NCBI GenBank assembly: GCA_004835665.1
Contig: RBKR01000022.1
Location: 682,001-746,000, forward strand
Origin: Phoma sp. XZ068
Taxonomy: Eukaryota; Ascomycota; Dothideomycetes; Pleosporales; Didymellaceae
Reading direction: 5' to 3'
DNA: 64,000 nt
The notes beneath the pieces were generated by a model. The model worked only from the letters and a program-made list of their open reading frames with translations. It had not been told where the DNA came from and made no database searches. The position numbers and the translations under genes are program-made. Position 1 is the stretch's first letter, and each line of letters starts with the position of its first letter. Shown here piece after piece: positions 34,593 to 45,048 of the stretch.

Positions 34593-35678
34593 ATGTGGTT
34601 CAAGAAGACGGAGAACGATATCGAGATGGGAGGGATTCAAGGTCAGACACGCAACGCAGGCCCTCCAGAAGAAACAGAATACCGACCCGTAAACTGGAAG
34701 AAGATCTTCCTTTCTCCAAAATACATACGTATGTTGCTCCTGTGCTTGCAGCCCAAAGCATCCGCTAACCGAGTCAAAAGCATGGCACATATTAGGAATA
34801 GCTATCCTCATTGCGACTGTTCTACTGACGCTGCATCACGACCAGGTTGTCGAGGTAAGTCGATCCTGCTCTGTCAATTGTTCGATAACGTTGCTGACGC
34901 TGTGCTTCCCCAGACCCTTCGCCCCTTTTCAGAAAAGGTCCGTGACCTTCCCGCCGGGTGGCTGATCCCCGTCGTTATCCTAGTCATCATATCATTTCCA
35001 CCATTGTTCGGTCACGAGGTCGTCGCGTTGTTATGCGGTGTCGTGTACGGGCTATGGATTGGTTTCGCTATTGTCGCTGCGGGCACGTTCATTGGTGAAA
35101 GTAAGCGTTTCCTCTCAATATGGCCGCGACCAAACACTGACAACAAGACAGTCGGCACTTGGTTCGCATTCAAGTATCTCTTCCGTCGCAAAGCCCTCAA
35201 ACTCGAGCGCACAAACCTCAATTACGGCGCCATGGCGCGCCTCACTCGTGACGGAGGCTTCTTCATTGTCCTCATCATCCGACTATCCGCAATCCCGGCG
35301 CACTTTTCAACCGCTGTGTTCTCAACCTGCGACGTCAAGTTTTGGTATTTCGTTGTCGCCACTCTGCTCTCGCTACCGAAGCAGATTTTCCTCGTGTACT
35401 TGGGCGTTCTTCTTGTTCAGGACAGCAACGACAACCTGATCAAGACAGTGATGTTCGGCGTTGTGTTTGTGATCACGATCGCGATGGGAGTGTGGATCTG
35501 GATCAAGATGGCCAAGATCAAGAAGGTGCTTCTTGAAGAGCAGGAGGCGCGGCGAGTGAAGAAGGCAGAGAACCAGGTCCAGATTGTGCCGGATGTGAAG
35601 AGTGCATTTGAGCGGCGATATGACGAGGAGCCTTCGGAATTCACGCTGCAGCCAACGCAGCCGACAAGGATGGTATGA
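34593..35678 (+). CDS. VTT-domain (SNARE-associated, TVP38/TMEM64-like) membrane protein
   Basis: Four exons (34593-34728, 34781-34854, 34914-35100, 35152-35678) encode 307 residues. After a hydrophilic N-terminus there is a TM segment (ILGIAILIATVLLTL), then the VTT/DedA-like core: PPLFGHEVVALLCGVVYG, GTFIGE and the re-entrant part with FIVLIIRLSAIPAHFSTAVF. A final TM region is followed by a basic, Lys/Glu-rich cytoplasmic tail of about 60 residues. Family members live in Golgi/ER membranes and are linked to lipid scrambling and vesicle traffic. Its 3' end is 111 bases from that of a convergent small membrane gene. Confidence 0.88.
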   Translation: MWFKKTENDIEMGGIQGQTRNAGPPEETEYRPVNWKKIFLSPKYIRMLLLCLQPKASANRVKSMAHIRNSYPHCDCSTDAASRPGCRGKSILLCQLFDNVADAVLPQTLRPFSEKVRDLPAGWLIPVVILVIISFPPLFGHEVVALLCGVVYGLWIGFAIVAAGTFIGESKRFLSIWPRPNTDNKTVGTWFAFKYLFRRKALKLERTNLNYGAMARLTRDGGFFIVLIIRLSAIPAHFSTAVFSTCDVKFWYFVVATLLSLPKQIFLVYLGVLLVQDSNDNLIKTVMFGVVFVITIAMGVWIWIKMAKIKKVLLEEQEARRVKKAENQVQIVPDVKSAFERRYDEEPSEFTLQPTQPTRMV

Positions 35679-35789
35679 GCGCTGTGCGCCCGTCATCTAT
35701 CGGGATTTTAGAAGCTTGAATCGTTTCAAATATTTTAGCGTAATGACATAATGAGACTTTGGATTTTCATTCTCGCGTTCGCTGAATAC

Positions 35790-36431
35790 TTATCGATCCC
35801 GCCATACCAACCCCGCTCGATTATCATCCTCAATATCGACGGTATTCGCCCTTATCAACTCTCTCACATCCTCACCATGCATAACCCACAGTACCTTCCA
35901 CGCCATCACCAACAGCCCCCCTACTACCAAAAGTGGTATGATCGCCCTCGCTAATATCCTCTCCCATGTCACTTTCCTCTCCCTCCACGTCCTGTTTCCA
36001 TGCTTCTGTTGCCTCGCCCACTCTTTCTCCATGTCCTCGTGCAAGATCACGTTGTAGCTTAGTCGATATAACAAGTCGTGCAAAATGATCATTATACCCA
36101 GCGCGGCCAGTGCGCCGTAGCCCCATAGCACTTTCGTTTCCCAGGGTGAGCGGGCGCGTCGCCCGAGTTGCTCATAGAGGTCGTCGAAGCATTGCACGGC
36201 GAAGTGGATGGTGCGGGGGATGAAAATCATGGCTACGGCTGTAGCGACGATTTTGAGTACGAGTTTTGATAATTTCGTTGCGACATTCGTTCCATGTCTA
36301 AGAAAGGTCCAGGATAGCGACGCGGATCGGTTGGCATGGAGAGCTGGGTCCATGTTGGGTAGGACCAGCATTGTTTCGTAGGTCAAATGGCGTGGTAGTG
36401 TCAGGTCGTGAATGGTGGGAATTGTCTCCAT
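35790..36431 (-). CDS. Hypothetical membrane protein, about three TM segments
   Basis: A single-exon frame of 213 residues from the ATG at 36431 (the longer frame starts at TTG). A stop lies just upstream in the same frame and no splice acceptor lies between that stop and the ATG, so the start is well bounded. Three hydrophobic segments are visible: KLVLKIVATAVAMIFI, LWGYGALAALGIMIIL and AIIPLLVVGGLLVMAW. A charged loop (EDMEKEWARQQKHGNRTWRER) separates the last two. I do not recognise the family. The regular alternation of helices and loops argues for a real protein. It converges on the VTT-domain gene. Confidence 0.5.
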   Translation of the reverse strand: METIPTIHDLTLPRHLTYETMLVLPNMDPALHANRSASLSWTFLRHGTNVATKLSKLVLKIVATAVAMIFIPRTIHFAVQCFDDLYEQLGRRARSPWETKVLWGYGALAALGIMIILHDLLYRLSYNVILHEDMEKEWARQQKHGNRTWRERKVTWERILARAIIPLLVVGGLLVMAWKVLWVMHGEDVRELIRANTVDIEDDNRAGLVWRDR

Positions 36432-37495
36432 GCGCAAAGGTCGTGGGTCGTAGGTTTAGTAATATCTCCTCGATAATGCTGTCGGAGCGCTGGCAAATGT
36501 TGCAGTCCTGTTTCCCTTGTTTCCTCCCAGAAGAATGATTTTGCTCCAGGTATATTCTTTCTGAGTTCCAACTGCAAGGCCCTTGCGGAGGTGGAGAATG
36601 CGTACGCGCGTATAGCTGTACGATTGCGACCTCCCACCTCTTCTGCTGCACGCTCGCAAACAAAGCCGTTGCTCTGAGCGCTACTCTCGTGGAGGGATGT
36701 GTTGCTTCAGAAGAAGGTAGGTTTGACGGTGGACCATATGTGGAAAGTCTTCCCCCTTTTGCCCGCAGTTGTCTCAATTGCAGTTGCACGAATGCTCCTG
36801 CCAGCGGCTACGAGGCGGCAACAGAGACCCTGTGTAAATTCCTCAATGACGCGAAAGACACTTCGCACAACGCGCTCCTTTCTCGCAATCTCGCAGTGTC
36901 GCAAACAATACCTCGGTCCAATTCTCTTCAGGTGGTTATTCGTGCCAAGCCCCGCATTCAGCTCTTCACCGACTCTTTTCCTCGTCCTGCTCTTACACAG
37001 CTCTTCGACTAGCAGTAGACCAGTAAACGTCGCATCCAAATATCCAATAGCCCAGCGCAATAGCTGCGAGATATTACAATCCCTCACAAGCGCGCGCCCG
37101 AACTCTTTTGTTCTTTTCGTATCCAGGCTCACCGGCTGCGGCTGCGCCTCAGGCATCCCGCGTAGCGCCTCGTGTTGCCTGCCCCGCACTACGCCAATCC
37201 GCAAACGTTATGCTACGCCTCCTCAGCCTTGCGCCGCCAAAATGTGATTGGTGTAAACGGGTTGTGTTGTAGAAAGGACGACTACCAAGACGGCAATGGG
37301 AAATTGCAAGGTCAAAACGGGTAGGTGAAGGGTTAGAGGATTCTGCGACCTGTTTCATGTGGGTTGGATTTTGACATTGGACTGAATGCTACAGGTGATT
37401 TGTGTTCATGTCGATGTCTACAGCTATGGCATTTCTTTTGGTTGCACACCATGTCCTTCGAGCCAAATTAACATTCTGCCACCCTCGATCAAACT
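36432..37495. other. Region with overlapping open frames but no accepted gene
   Basis: About 1.06 kb. Long frames overlap on both strands near 36700-37250 (165 and 182 codons); both start at TTG and neither has a recognisable domain. A gene here cannot be excluded. Confidence 0.45.
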
Positions 37496-39330
37496 TCATG
37501 TAGTGTATCTGAACCACGGCACGTTGTCTGCAAGTTCTCGCTCTAGCAGCTTCTGTTCTTCGGTCAATTCTTGAGTTCCCCTTTCTTGGTCAAATTTCTC
37601 CCTCCGTGCATTCTCGAGACGACACCAGGTCGACATGGAGAATGTGAGACAAAAGGCCACACTATGGGTGTCAGCAAATGCTTGAAGGAGAAAGATAGAC
37701 CACGGCTTACCTGATGATGGCAATAAGAAGGCAGTGCCCCTTGATGTATCGAGGTCCGTCACGGCTGATGTAAACGTAAGACGCGATTATCCCTCCACAG
37801 TTGCCTCCCATGACCTGCATCTAGTCAACCAAACTGCATCGACAGCTCCGCATCAAGCATCCAACTTACCTGCATAGCAATCCCCGTTCCTCGCTTCAGA
37901 CTACCTCCGATGTTCGCGCTGTTCCAGGCCATCCCAAGTGGAATCTGCGGGTATATACCGATCGCAGCGAGGACAGTGCCGGCATACTGCACATTTGGCC
38001 TTGCAGTGGCGGCAAGCATCGAAAAGCCGGCGATCGCGATGAGTTGGAAGCCCAGCATAAATATGCCTCGCTTGCGGACGCGGTCGGCGTACCAGCTAGC
38101 AGCAATGGTGAAGAAGCAGGCGCACACGTAGGGAGGTACGGACATCAATTGGGCATCATTGGCGGAGTAGCCCATGTTTCTGGCTTGTGTCAGCGTGGAA
38201 TGAGATGGAGGAGAGAAACGGCGCACTTAATGATGGTAGGTAGGAAGAGAGCAAAGCTGTAGATCGGGCAGAAACCCGCCATGCAGATGAACATGAAGAT
38301 GTAGATCTTCCAGTCGCCTATGGCTTGCCAGACATACTTCATGTCGAAGTCGTTAGAGAGGTGGCCATGGTCTTCCTGAAGGCGACGTTCGACTTCCTCA
38401 CGCTCCTTAGAAGATAAGAACGTTGCACTGTATGCGTCAGACTATCTGAGATCACTAACAGGTTGGGTGTAGTATAAAACTTACGTTGAAGGATAGTCAT
38501 AGATGCACCAGTAGGCTGTTATACTGACCAAGATGCTCAGTAGCCCTTCAAGAATGACTACACCTGTCAGTCAAAGCAATCTTTAAGATGGACTACAAAC
38601 ATACAGATCCATGACCATGCAGACCGTCCACCAACGCCAGACATCTCCGCGATACCTCGAGCCAATATGCCGCCGAAAGCGCCTGCCAATGTCGCAGCGG
38701 AGAAGAAGAGGGCCATACGGAAGCCGCACTCGTGTCGCTGATACCACTGGGAGATGTAGTAATTAACTCCAGGGAAAAGCTGTCTATGTTATTAGCGATC
38801 ACAGAATGAATGGGGGAAGTGTATGAACGAACCCCGCCCTCGAAGACGCCCAAGAACACGCGGGTAGCCATAAGCCCGGAGTAGTTCGACACAAAGCCTT
38901 GTGCAATCATCGCAGCGGACCAGAAAAACATAATGAAAGTCAGCCAGATGGACGGCCTCAAAAGCTTCATCATTATGTTCGAGGGTATCTCAGCTGCGAT
39001 GTAGAATGGGAAGAGAACTGCGAGACAGTCATTGTATTGTAGACCATGGAGCTTGAGGTCCTGTTCAAGATGATCTAGTCGCGCATTGCCTATGTTAGTC
39101 CTGTCGAGAAAACACCTATTGACCGCATTAGATGCTGAAACAGAGAATGGGGTGCTGTGTTGGACTTGCAGTAGGTAGATTAGTGACATGAAAGGGATGA
39201 TATGCCAGTCGAGCCTGCGCAGCAGCTTCTTGGTAGCAACATGGTCGAAGCCTTGACTTTCCACCTCTCCAGTGGAGAGATCTGGAGTTGAAGAGATAGC
39301 AATCTCATCGGCTGTCTTCTTTTCCGACAT
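37496..39330 (-). CDS. MFS transporter, anion:cation symporter (allantoate permease/Dal5-like) family
   Basis: Eight exons (39330-39170, 39115-38833, 38779-38605, 38557-38485, 38427-38227, 38179-37870, 37814-37711, 37661-37496) encode 490 residues. Family marks are LLRRLDWHIIPFMSLIYLL, FLDRTNIGNARL after TM1, FYIAAEIPSN, the GVFEGG turn followed by LFPGVNYYISQW, and GYSANDAQLMSVPPYV in the second half. Members import organic anions such as allantoate, nicotinate or sugar acids with protons. The first intron works only as GC-AG (donor T|GCAAGT, acceptor CAATAG), which restores the canonical LLCFLDRTN. No catabolic enzyme lies next to it, so the substrate is open. Confidence 0.9.
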
Positions 39331-40437
39331 GTCTGCAATCTGCGAATTGAAACCCTAGGGTCCTCGGAGGTCAGCACCCTTACCTTAAGTACACAGATTC
39401 ACAGGCTGAGACCCTGGTACGTATGTGAGGCTGCGTGCAACCTAGACCTTCCTAAACTAAGCAGCCTCCATGCAGCTTATCTGACTGTTTCTCTAGACTC
39501 ATGAAGCATCTGGTCCAGATCTTCAAACTTCGTGGTACCTCTTGGCCTCATTGAGGATAGTATGGTAAGGCGGGCAATGTTGTGCGACCGTAAGCCATTT
39601 CTAAATGGTCGGGCAAGAACAGCCGCTCGGTCGATATCCCCTGAAGAATGCGCATGCCGGCCATGTGCTTGAAGACATGGGAAAATACCTAAGCTTATCC
39701 GACTACCTCAGAGCATTGGCGTTGCTTGAGTGGTCAAGCAATTTACTGGATTTGTAGGGTGGCTGACATGCAGCTGCAAGCCCAAGACACGCTTCAGATC
39801 TAGCGCTCTCTTGCGCATCTTGCTGTTCACTCGCGGCCAGGGTCGTCTGTCGGTACTTGAACCTTTCCTAGAACATGGTTGTAAGAGGTCCAGACCGCAG
39901 TCGACGTTTTATGACCCCCAAGGAAGCCAGAGGCATTTTTGGTAGCTTACAGTAATTAAATCAAATTTCCTTGAGAATTGTGCACCTCAATTACGGTGAG
40001 ATTTTCCATGTCGAGACAACGGTGTCCTGTGCTTATGCATGCAGTTACAACCAAAGAGGCAAGAGGCAGCGGTAACAGGCAAGAGCGATTTCATGGAAAA
40101 CAGAAATAACCTCGCATCGTAGATAAGCCAATTGTACGTACCGAGACTTCGACATCGGGATGAAAGACACAAGTTGTGATATAAGGTGTCGAACTGGCGG
40201 AAAGTGGGGCAGTTTAACACGTTGTCACGTGTAGTCGTGTTCGAACGTCCGCTTGGCAATCAGCCCTCAAGGCAGCCGTCTCAGCACGATGTCGACAGCC
40301 CCCACAAAGAAAGTCAACATGACATGACCATGGATGAGCTAGACACAAGCGCGACTTTCGCTAGCCTGACTACATAATCTGAATGGGCCTGTGTACCTTC
40401 CTTCGTCCGTTTCCTTCCCTCTTTTCCGCGGCTCTCC
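39331..40437. other. Divergent intergenic region, MFS and RING-YEATS genes
   Basis: About 1.1 kb with only short frames. It must hold both promoters. No clear TATA or repeat was noticed. Confidence 0.55.
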
Positions 40438-41450
40438 ATGGCTGATGCAAGCACGGCGCTTGAGAATGTCACACACGACGATCTTTGTCCGGTAATATTG
40501 TCCAGTTCGTTACGCCTTCTCCTAATTCTTGAAGCTCAAGGTGTCTAGATCTGTCAGCTGTTGCTTTTCAGTCCCGTAAGAACAGACTGCAACCATTTGT
40601 TGTGTGCATCATGCATGGCACAATGGGCCGATGCGTCGGCTACGAATCAGCCTGAACACTCCACTTGGGACATCGATCTTGCAGACTTCAACCCTAGTTA
40701 TGACTCTACGGATAACCTCGCGGCGAATTGTCCCATGTGCCGCACGCGCACGACAGCCTCGCCTGATCATACGTTGGCCAGGCAACTTGAGCAGAAATAC
40801 CCTACGACGTATGCCGAGCGACGAGTGGAGGAGGAGGTTGACAGAGAGAGCAGAGTAGGCGAGAACAGCGTGGAGGGTGTCATGATCCTGATCGGAAACA
40901 AACATAAGCTGGTCAGAGGAGAAGACGCGAACAAGCACGACTGGACGTTCTTTGTCAGAACCTCGAGGCCAGAGCTTGTACAGGAGGTGCGTGTGGAGCT
41001 GGTAAGTCTCACCCACGGGAAAAATTGTGGAAGTGACTGAACAATAGACAGCATCCCACGTTCCGTCCTCCACGTGTCGTACTGCGTCGTGCACCCTACG
41101 ACGTTAGCCGTCTAGGCTGGGGTTCCTTCACGATCGAAGCGAAGGTTATCCTCAAAGCACCTTATACCTGGGTTGTGGGAAATCCTGGATCAAGACAGCG
41201 GAGCCTCGAGCTCACGTGGACACTTGACTTTCAAGGTCAAGGGCGACAAGAGAGGATTAGAGCAAAAGTGGAAAGGCTCGAGGAAGAGGTCGGGCGGAGG
41301 TTGCGCCCCAGAGCAGTACCAATGGCCGTGCCTGACGAGGATGATTACGAAGAAAGCGACGAAGACTACGAAGAGAACGACGAGGGCGAGGCTTTGTCGG
41401 ACGCCGAGGAAGAGGACATCAGTGAGTATATTGAGACAACAAGACGGTAA
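40438..41450 (+). CDS. RING finger protein fused to a YEATS domain
   Basis: Three exons (40438-40491, 40549-41001, 41052-41450) encode 301 residues. A C3HC4 RING is complete: C17, C20, C32, H34, C37, C40, C79, C82, with C17 and C20 rebuilt across intron 1 (LCP|IC). From about residue 120 a YEATS fold is visible: MILIGNKHKL, HDWTFFVR, VRVELHPTFRPP, LGWGSF and LELTWTLDF. GWGSF matches the aromatic loop with which YEATS domains read acylated lysines. The C-terminus is very acidic. A RING suggests ubiquitin-ligase activity and YEATS suggests docking on acetylated or crotonylated chromatin, so a chromatin-directed E3 is a fair hypothesis. An alternative 63-base intron at 41422-41484 would replace the last ten residues with a longer tail. 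Confidence 0.85.
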
Positions 41451-42434
41451 TAGTTTGAGCACTCTGTGTCTTTTGAGTGTGCAGCTTCACCTAAGCCAAG
41501 CAACCTCTCCGAGTCGGATCGAGCAAATGCTCACTATGGCAAAGGCATGCATTCGTTGGTGGCACCGTTAGATCGAAGCAATGAGACTCTGTGGATCAAC
41601 AAACGGACGCGCTCCTATACCGCATATTGCTTTAGACTGCGAACACGACCAGTCACCATACTCTGCAACTTACGATCTATTTCAAGTCTCCGGCATGTGG
41701 GTTGTACAAGTCTTCAGTTGGGTAAGAGGAGGCTAAGACTTGGCCGCTCGAGCTTAGGCATGAGCTTCTTTGAGAAGTCCAGCCTGCACGTCGGTCCTCG
41801 CAGAAGTAACATTTGGCTCGAGTTGCTCAACTTTTGAGGAATGTGACTGCGTGCTGGGCTGTGGCCGCCATGCGAAGTGTGTACAACGTACTTACTACAA
41901 CCTTTACTCAGCGTTGCTACGACCTGAATCGGGTGTCGACCTCAATGGACATCTGTGCGGTGCTTTTGTGAACTAGGGCTGACGAAAACCCAGCGCCAGC
42001 CACTCAAGTGTAACATGGAATGTCCAAAATAAGCTCTGGTGTGCTGGTCACAGTCCCTGCCGCCTGTGTACAACATACACTGCATTAGCTCCATCTATTA
42101 TCCGTCTGGATCCCTTGGTAGACCACTAACCGTCCTTGACCCTCAGCCCAATCAGAGGACATGCTCACCACCACGGTCACAGACTCGGTCAGTCTGCAGG
42201 GCTTTTCTGACATGCTTTGCAAACTCAAAGTCTGAGCATGCCTTTGAATAAGCCTTGAGAGGCGCATCCAGTGCCTGCATGCCCGTGTCACAGAAGGGAA
42301 CAGTCAACGTGGTATGTTAAATACCGACTGGTTGCGCTGCTCAGTAACTGCTAAATCCCATCCTTGAAAACCTGCGCTGCGCCGACTGCGAACACCTCGT
42401 TACGCAAACTCCGCTTATACTGACATATCCCGTC
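41451..42434. other. Intergenic region, RING-YEATS to LtrA gene
   Basis: About 980 bases. Frames reaching to 41976 could be a 3' extension of the RING-YEATS gene if the alternative intron is used; otherwise nothing is supported. Confidence 0.5.
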
Positions 42435-45048
42435 ATGGACCTTAGCCGATACTTCAGCGTCAGGAGGCGTCAGCGCTCTCAGGATACGCAAGATCTAGAA
42501 GATGAGAGCATCAAGAGCTACCTGCCAATATTTGCATCGCCCATCAATGAAGATGCACGTGAGGCGCTATCGAATGGCGCATCAGACGTAGAGAAGATGA
42601 CCATTGCCACAAGCGGGGCAGAGAGTTCAGCGACAACAATGCTCGCGGGGAATGGGCGTACAAGCAGTGGGAACATCGTCATCTATAAGCCGCACCACGA
42701 GGCCAGTAGTATTGAGCTATTTTACGACTTGTTCTTCGTTGCAAATCTAGGTATGTTGCGTTCATGTATAGTCAAACAGCAATCTAATGCGTGCCAGCCT
42801 ATTTTACAGCTATGCATCAACACACCGATGCCCAATGTGAGTTACACGTATTGTTGCGCATTCGAGTTGCTGATATGTAGACAGCGCTTGTCAACTATCT
42901 GAAACTATTCACACTACTGTGGTTCACCTGGCTCAGTACCACGCTATTTGACGTCCGTTTCGGCATCGATTGCGTCTGGAACAGATTGCACAAAGCGATC
43001 CAGTTCGGCGTCTTTACTGGCTTTGTATTCGCCGGGCCCGTCTTTGACAAATACAACAACAGCTACGACGACGAGTCTTACAGACATTTCGCTATCGTGC
43101 TCGTGGTATCTCGTGCTTGCATCGCAGTCCAGTATGCTGTTGTCATGTGGCAGGGGCGAATGTTTCGGCAGACACTGTTGCCACTGGGTCTGAGTACTCT
43201 TATCTACATAGCTGCTGCAGCGGCGTATGCCGTCACCTTTGTTGTGTTCCCCAAGAATGGAGTCGGCTTGGAAGAACAAATCATTTGGTACGTTTTCGTG
43301 GATGCTGCGGTCATGAAAAGCTTATTGATGACCTCGACAGGGTTGTCATTGCCATCATCGAAGGCCTAACTGTCCTCCTTATTGCCATGACATGGCGCAT
43401 TGTCAGCTTCAAGTACACGCACATCGTCGAACGCCTCCAGCTGCTCACCCTGATCATCATCGGCGAAGGCATAATTGGCATGATCAAGAGCGTGGCTTGC
43501 ATTACGAAAGGTCAAGCCAAGAACAACTCTACTGAGCTAGGCTCTGTGGTCGCGGCAGTTGTACTCCTAGTGAGGCTGCCTGGCAACATTACCCGAGCGA
43601 GTCACTGACTATTCCCAGTACCTCATTTACATGCTGTACTTCGACCAATTCTCCGAAGATCGATTTGGTACCTTGCGTCAACAGGTCTGGTCGCTACTTC
43701 ACTATCCGCTGCACATGGCCATAGTGATTTGCGTCGAAGGAAACACTTCGCTGATCGTCTGGAATTCCGCAGTGCAAGCACTTAGGTTCATGTGGAGTCT
43801 CGAATGCGAAGACTATTCCGACCCTGCTGACGACTTCAATGACTCCACCGCTTATGTGGCATACCTCAATCAAAGTATGCACACCATCAACAGCCGCTTT
43901 CGAAGTAAAAGTTGGGAGAAGACATACGACTGGAATCTCAACCTGACGGCAATCAACACCTATACCTCCATCTATGGCTTCAAGACTGATGAGTGGAACA
44001 ACAAAACAGGGGAACTGGTTCGCGCACTGTTCACCAAAGCCCAGGTTTTCGTGTTCGAAGCGCACGCTGACACGCTTGCGAAGCTCAACGCTGTCACACC
44101 CATCAAACCAACACTCACTCAAACTACGCAACAGGAAGCCCGGGACCGACTAGATGCCATCTATGATGTGTTTAACGTCACTGTTATGTCGTTCTACATT
44201 GGAGCCGGTGCTATGCTCCTTGTGCTTGCAATCATGTACTGGTTCAACAAGATGCACAAAACAAAGTACGAGTTTGGAGAGATGATCAATCGTGTTGTTG
44301 TAGGGTTTGCGCTCATTATAGTTGGTGTTGCTGCTGTCATCGGCGACAAGTCGACTGTTGGCTTCAAGTTTGGAGCTAGTCATTGGATGATAGCCATCGT
44401 GGTGCTGTGTTTCGTTGCCGGTAAGCCTCTCTGCTTCCCATCTTTCTGCATTACGCCACATGCCCGGGAATGTCTTCCCAACGTTGTTTCTGTGGCCAAG
44501 CTGACATGCTAAACCCTTCTATAGTTCTCTTTCTGGATAACATCCTCCTCGCGCTTTCCCGCAAAACCTCCCGCCGCAACGCCCGCCGCGGCACTCTCTG
44601 GGGAAACTCAGCCATTTCCACCGCCAACACAAGCACACTCAACCTCATTCCCCGTCACCCAAATAGCCGCAACACCTCTCGATCACCACCTCGGTCTGCT
44701 CCACTGAGTAGAGTCACCAGCACAGCAAACATCCCGCTCTCACGCACACAAACATACATCTCCGTCCCCTCGCAACCCAACCACGACAGTGAAGGTCAGC
44801 GCGGCCGCTCACCACGCCACAACATTGTCGAATTCGCACTTCCCATACCATCTTACTCGCAATATTCTTCGGGTGTCGATCAGATTGGTCTCGCGGTATC
44901 TCCTCTGCCGGAGCGCAATCCGAGCCGCAGCAAGGACAAGAAGGGAAAGGAGCTGGACAGGAGGGAGTATGAGAGTGTGAATTGGAGTGATGAGCAGGGA
45001 TCTGACGGCGAGGATTTAAGGAGACTTGGGAGGGCGAGGACAAGTTGA
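42435..45048 (+). CDS. LtrA-family (low temperature requirement A) multi-pass membrane protein
   Basis: Six exons (42435-42750, 42798-42836, 42885-43287, 43341-43569, 43619-44420, 44525-45048) encode 770 residues with consistent phases. After a hydrophilic N-terminus of about 85 residues, the signature SSIELFYDLFFVANLAYF opens the LtrA domain. WFTWLSTTLFDVRF, then HIVERLQLLTLIIIGEGI and YLIYMLYFDQF, follow in the expected order. A luminal or extracellular loop separates further helices (VVGFALIIVGVAAVIG). The C-terminal 180 residues are a Ser/Arg-rich cytoplasmic tail. LtrA was named in Listeria for growth at low temperature; in fungi its role is unknown. Location is probably the plasma membrane or endomembranes. 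Confidence 0.88.

Noticed and set aside
36699..37247. Overlapping frames of 182 (+) and 165 (-) codons
   Set aside because: Both begin with TTG, overlap each other and show no recognisable family. Neither could be joined to the small membrane gene at 35790-36431, because that gene's frame has a stop just upstream with no acceptor after it.
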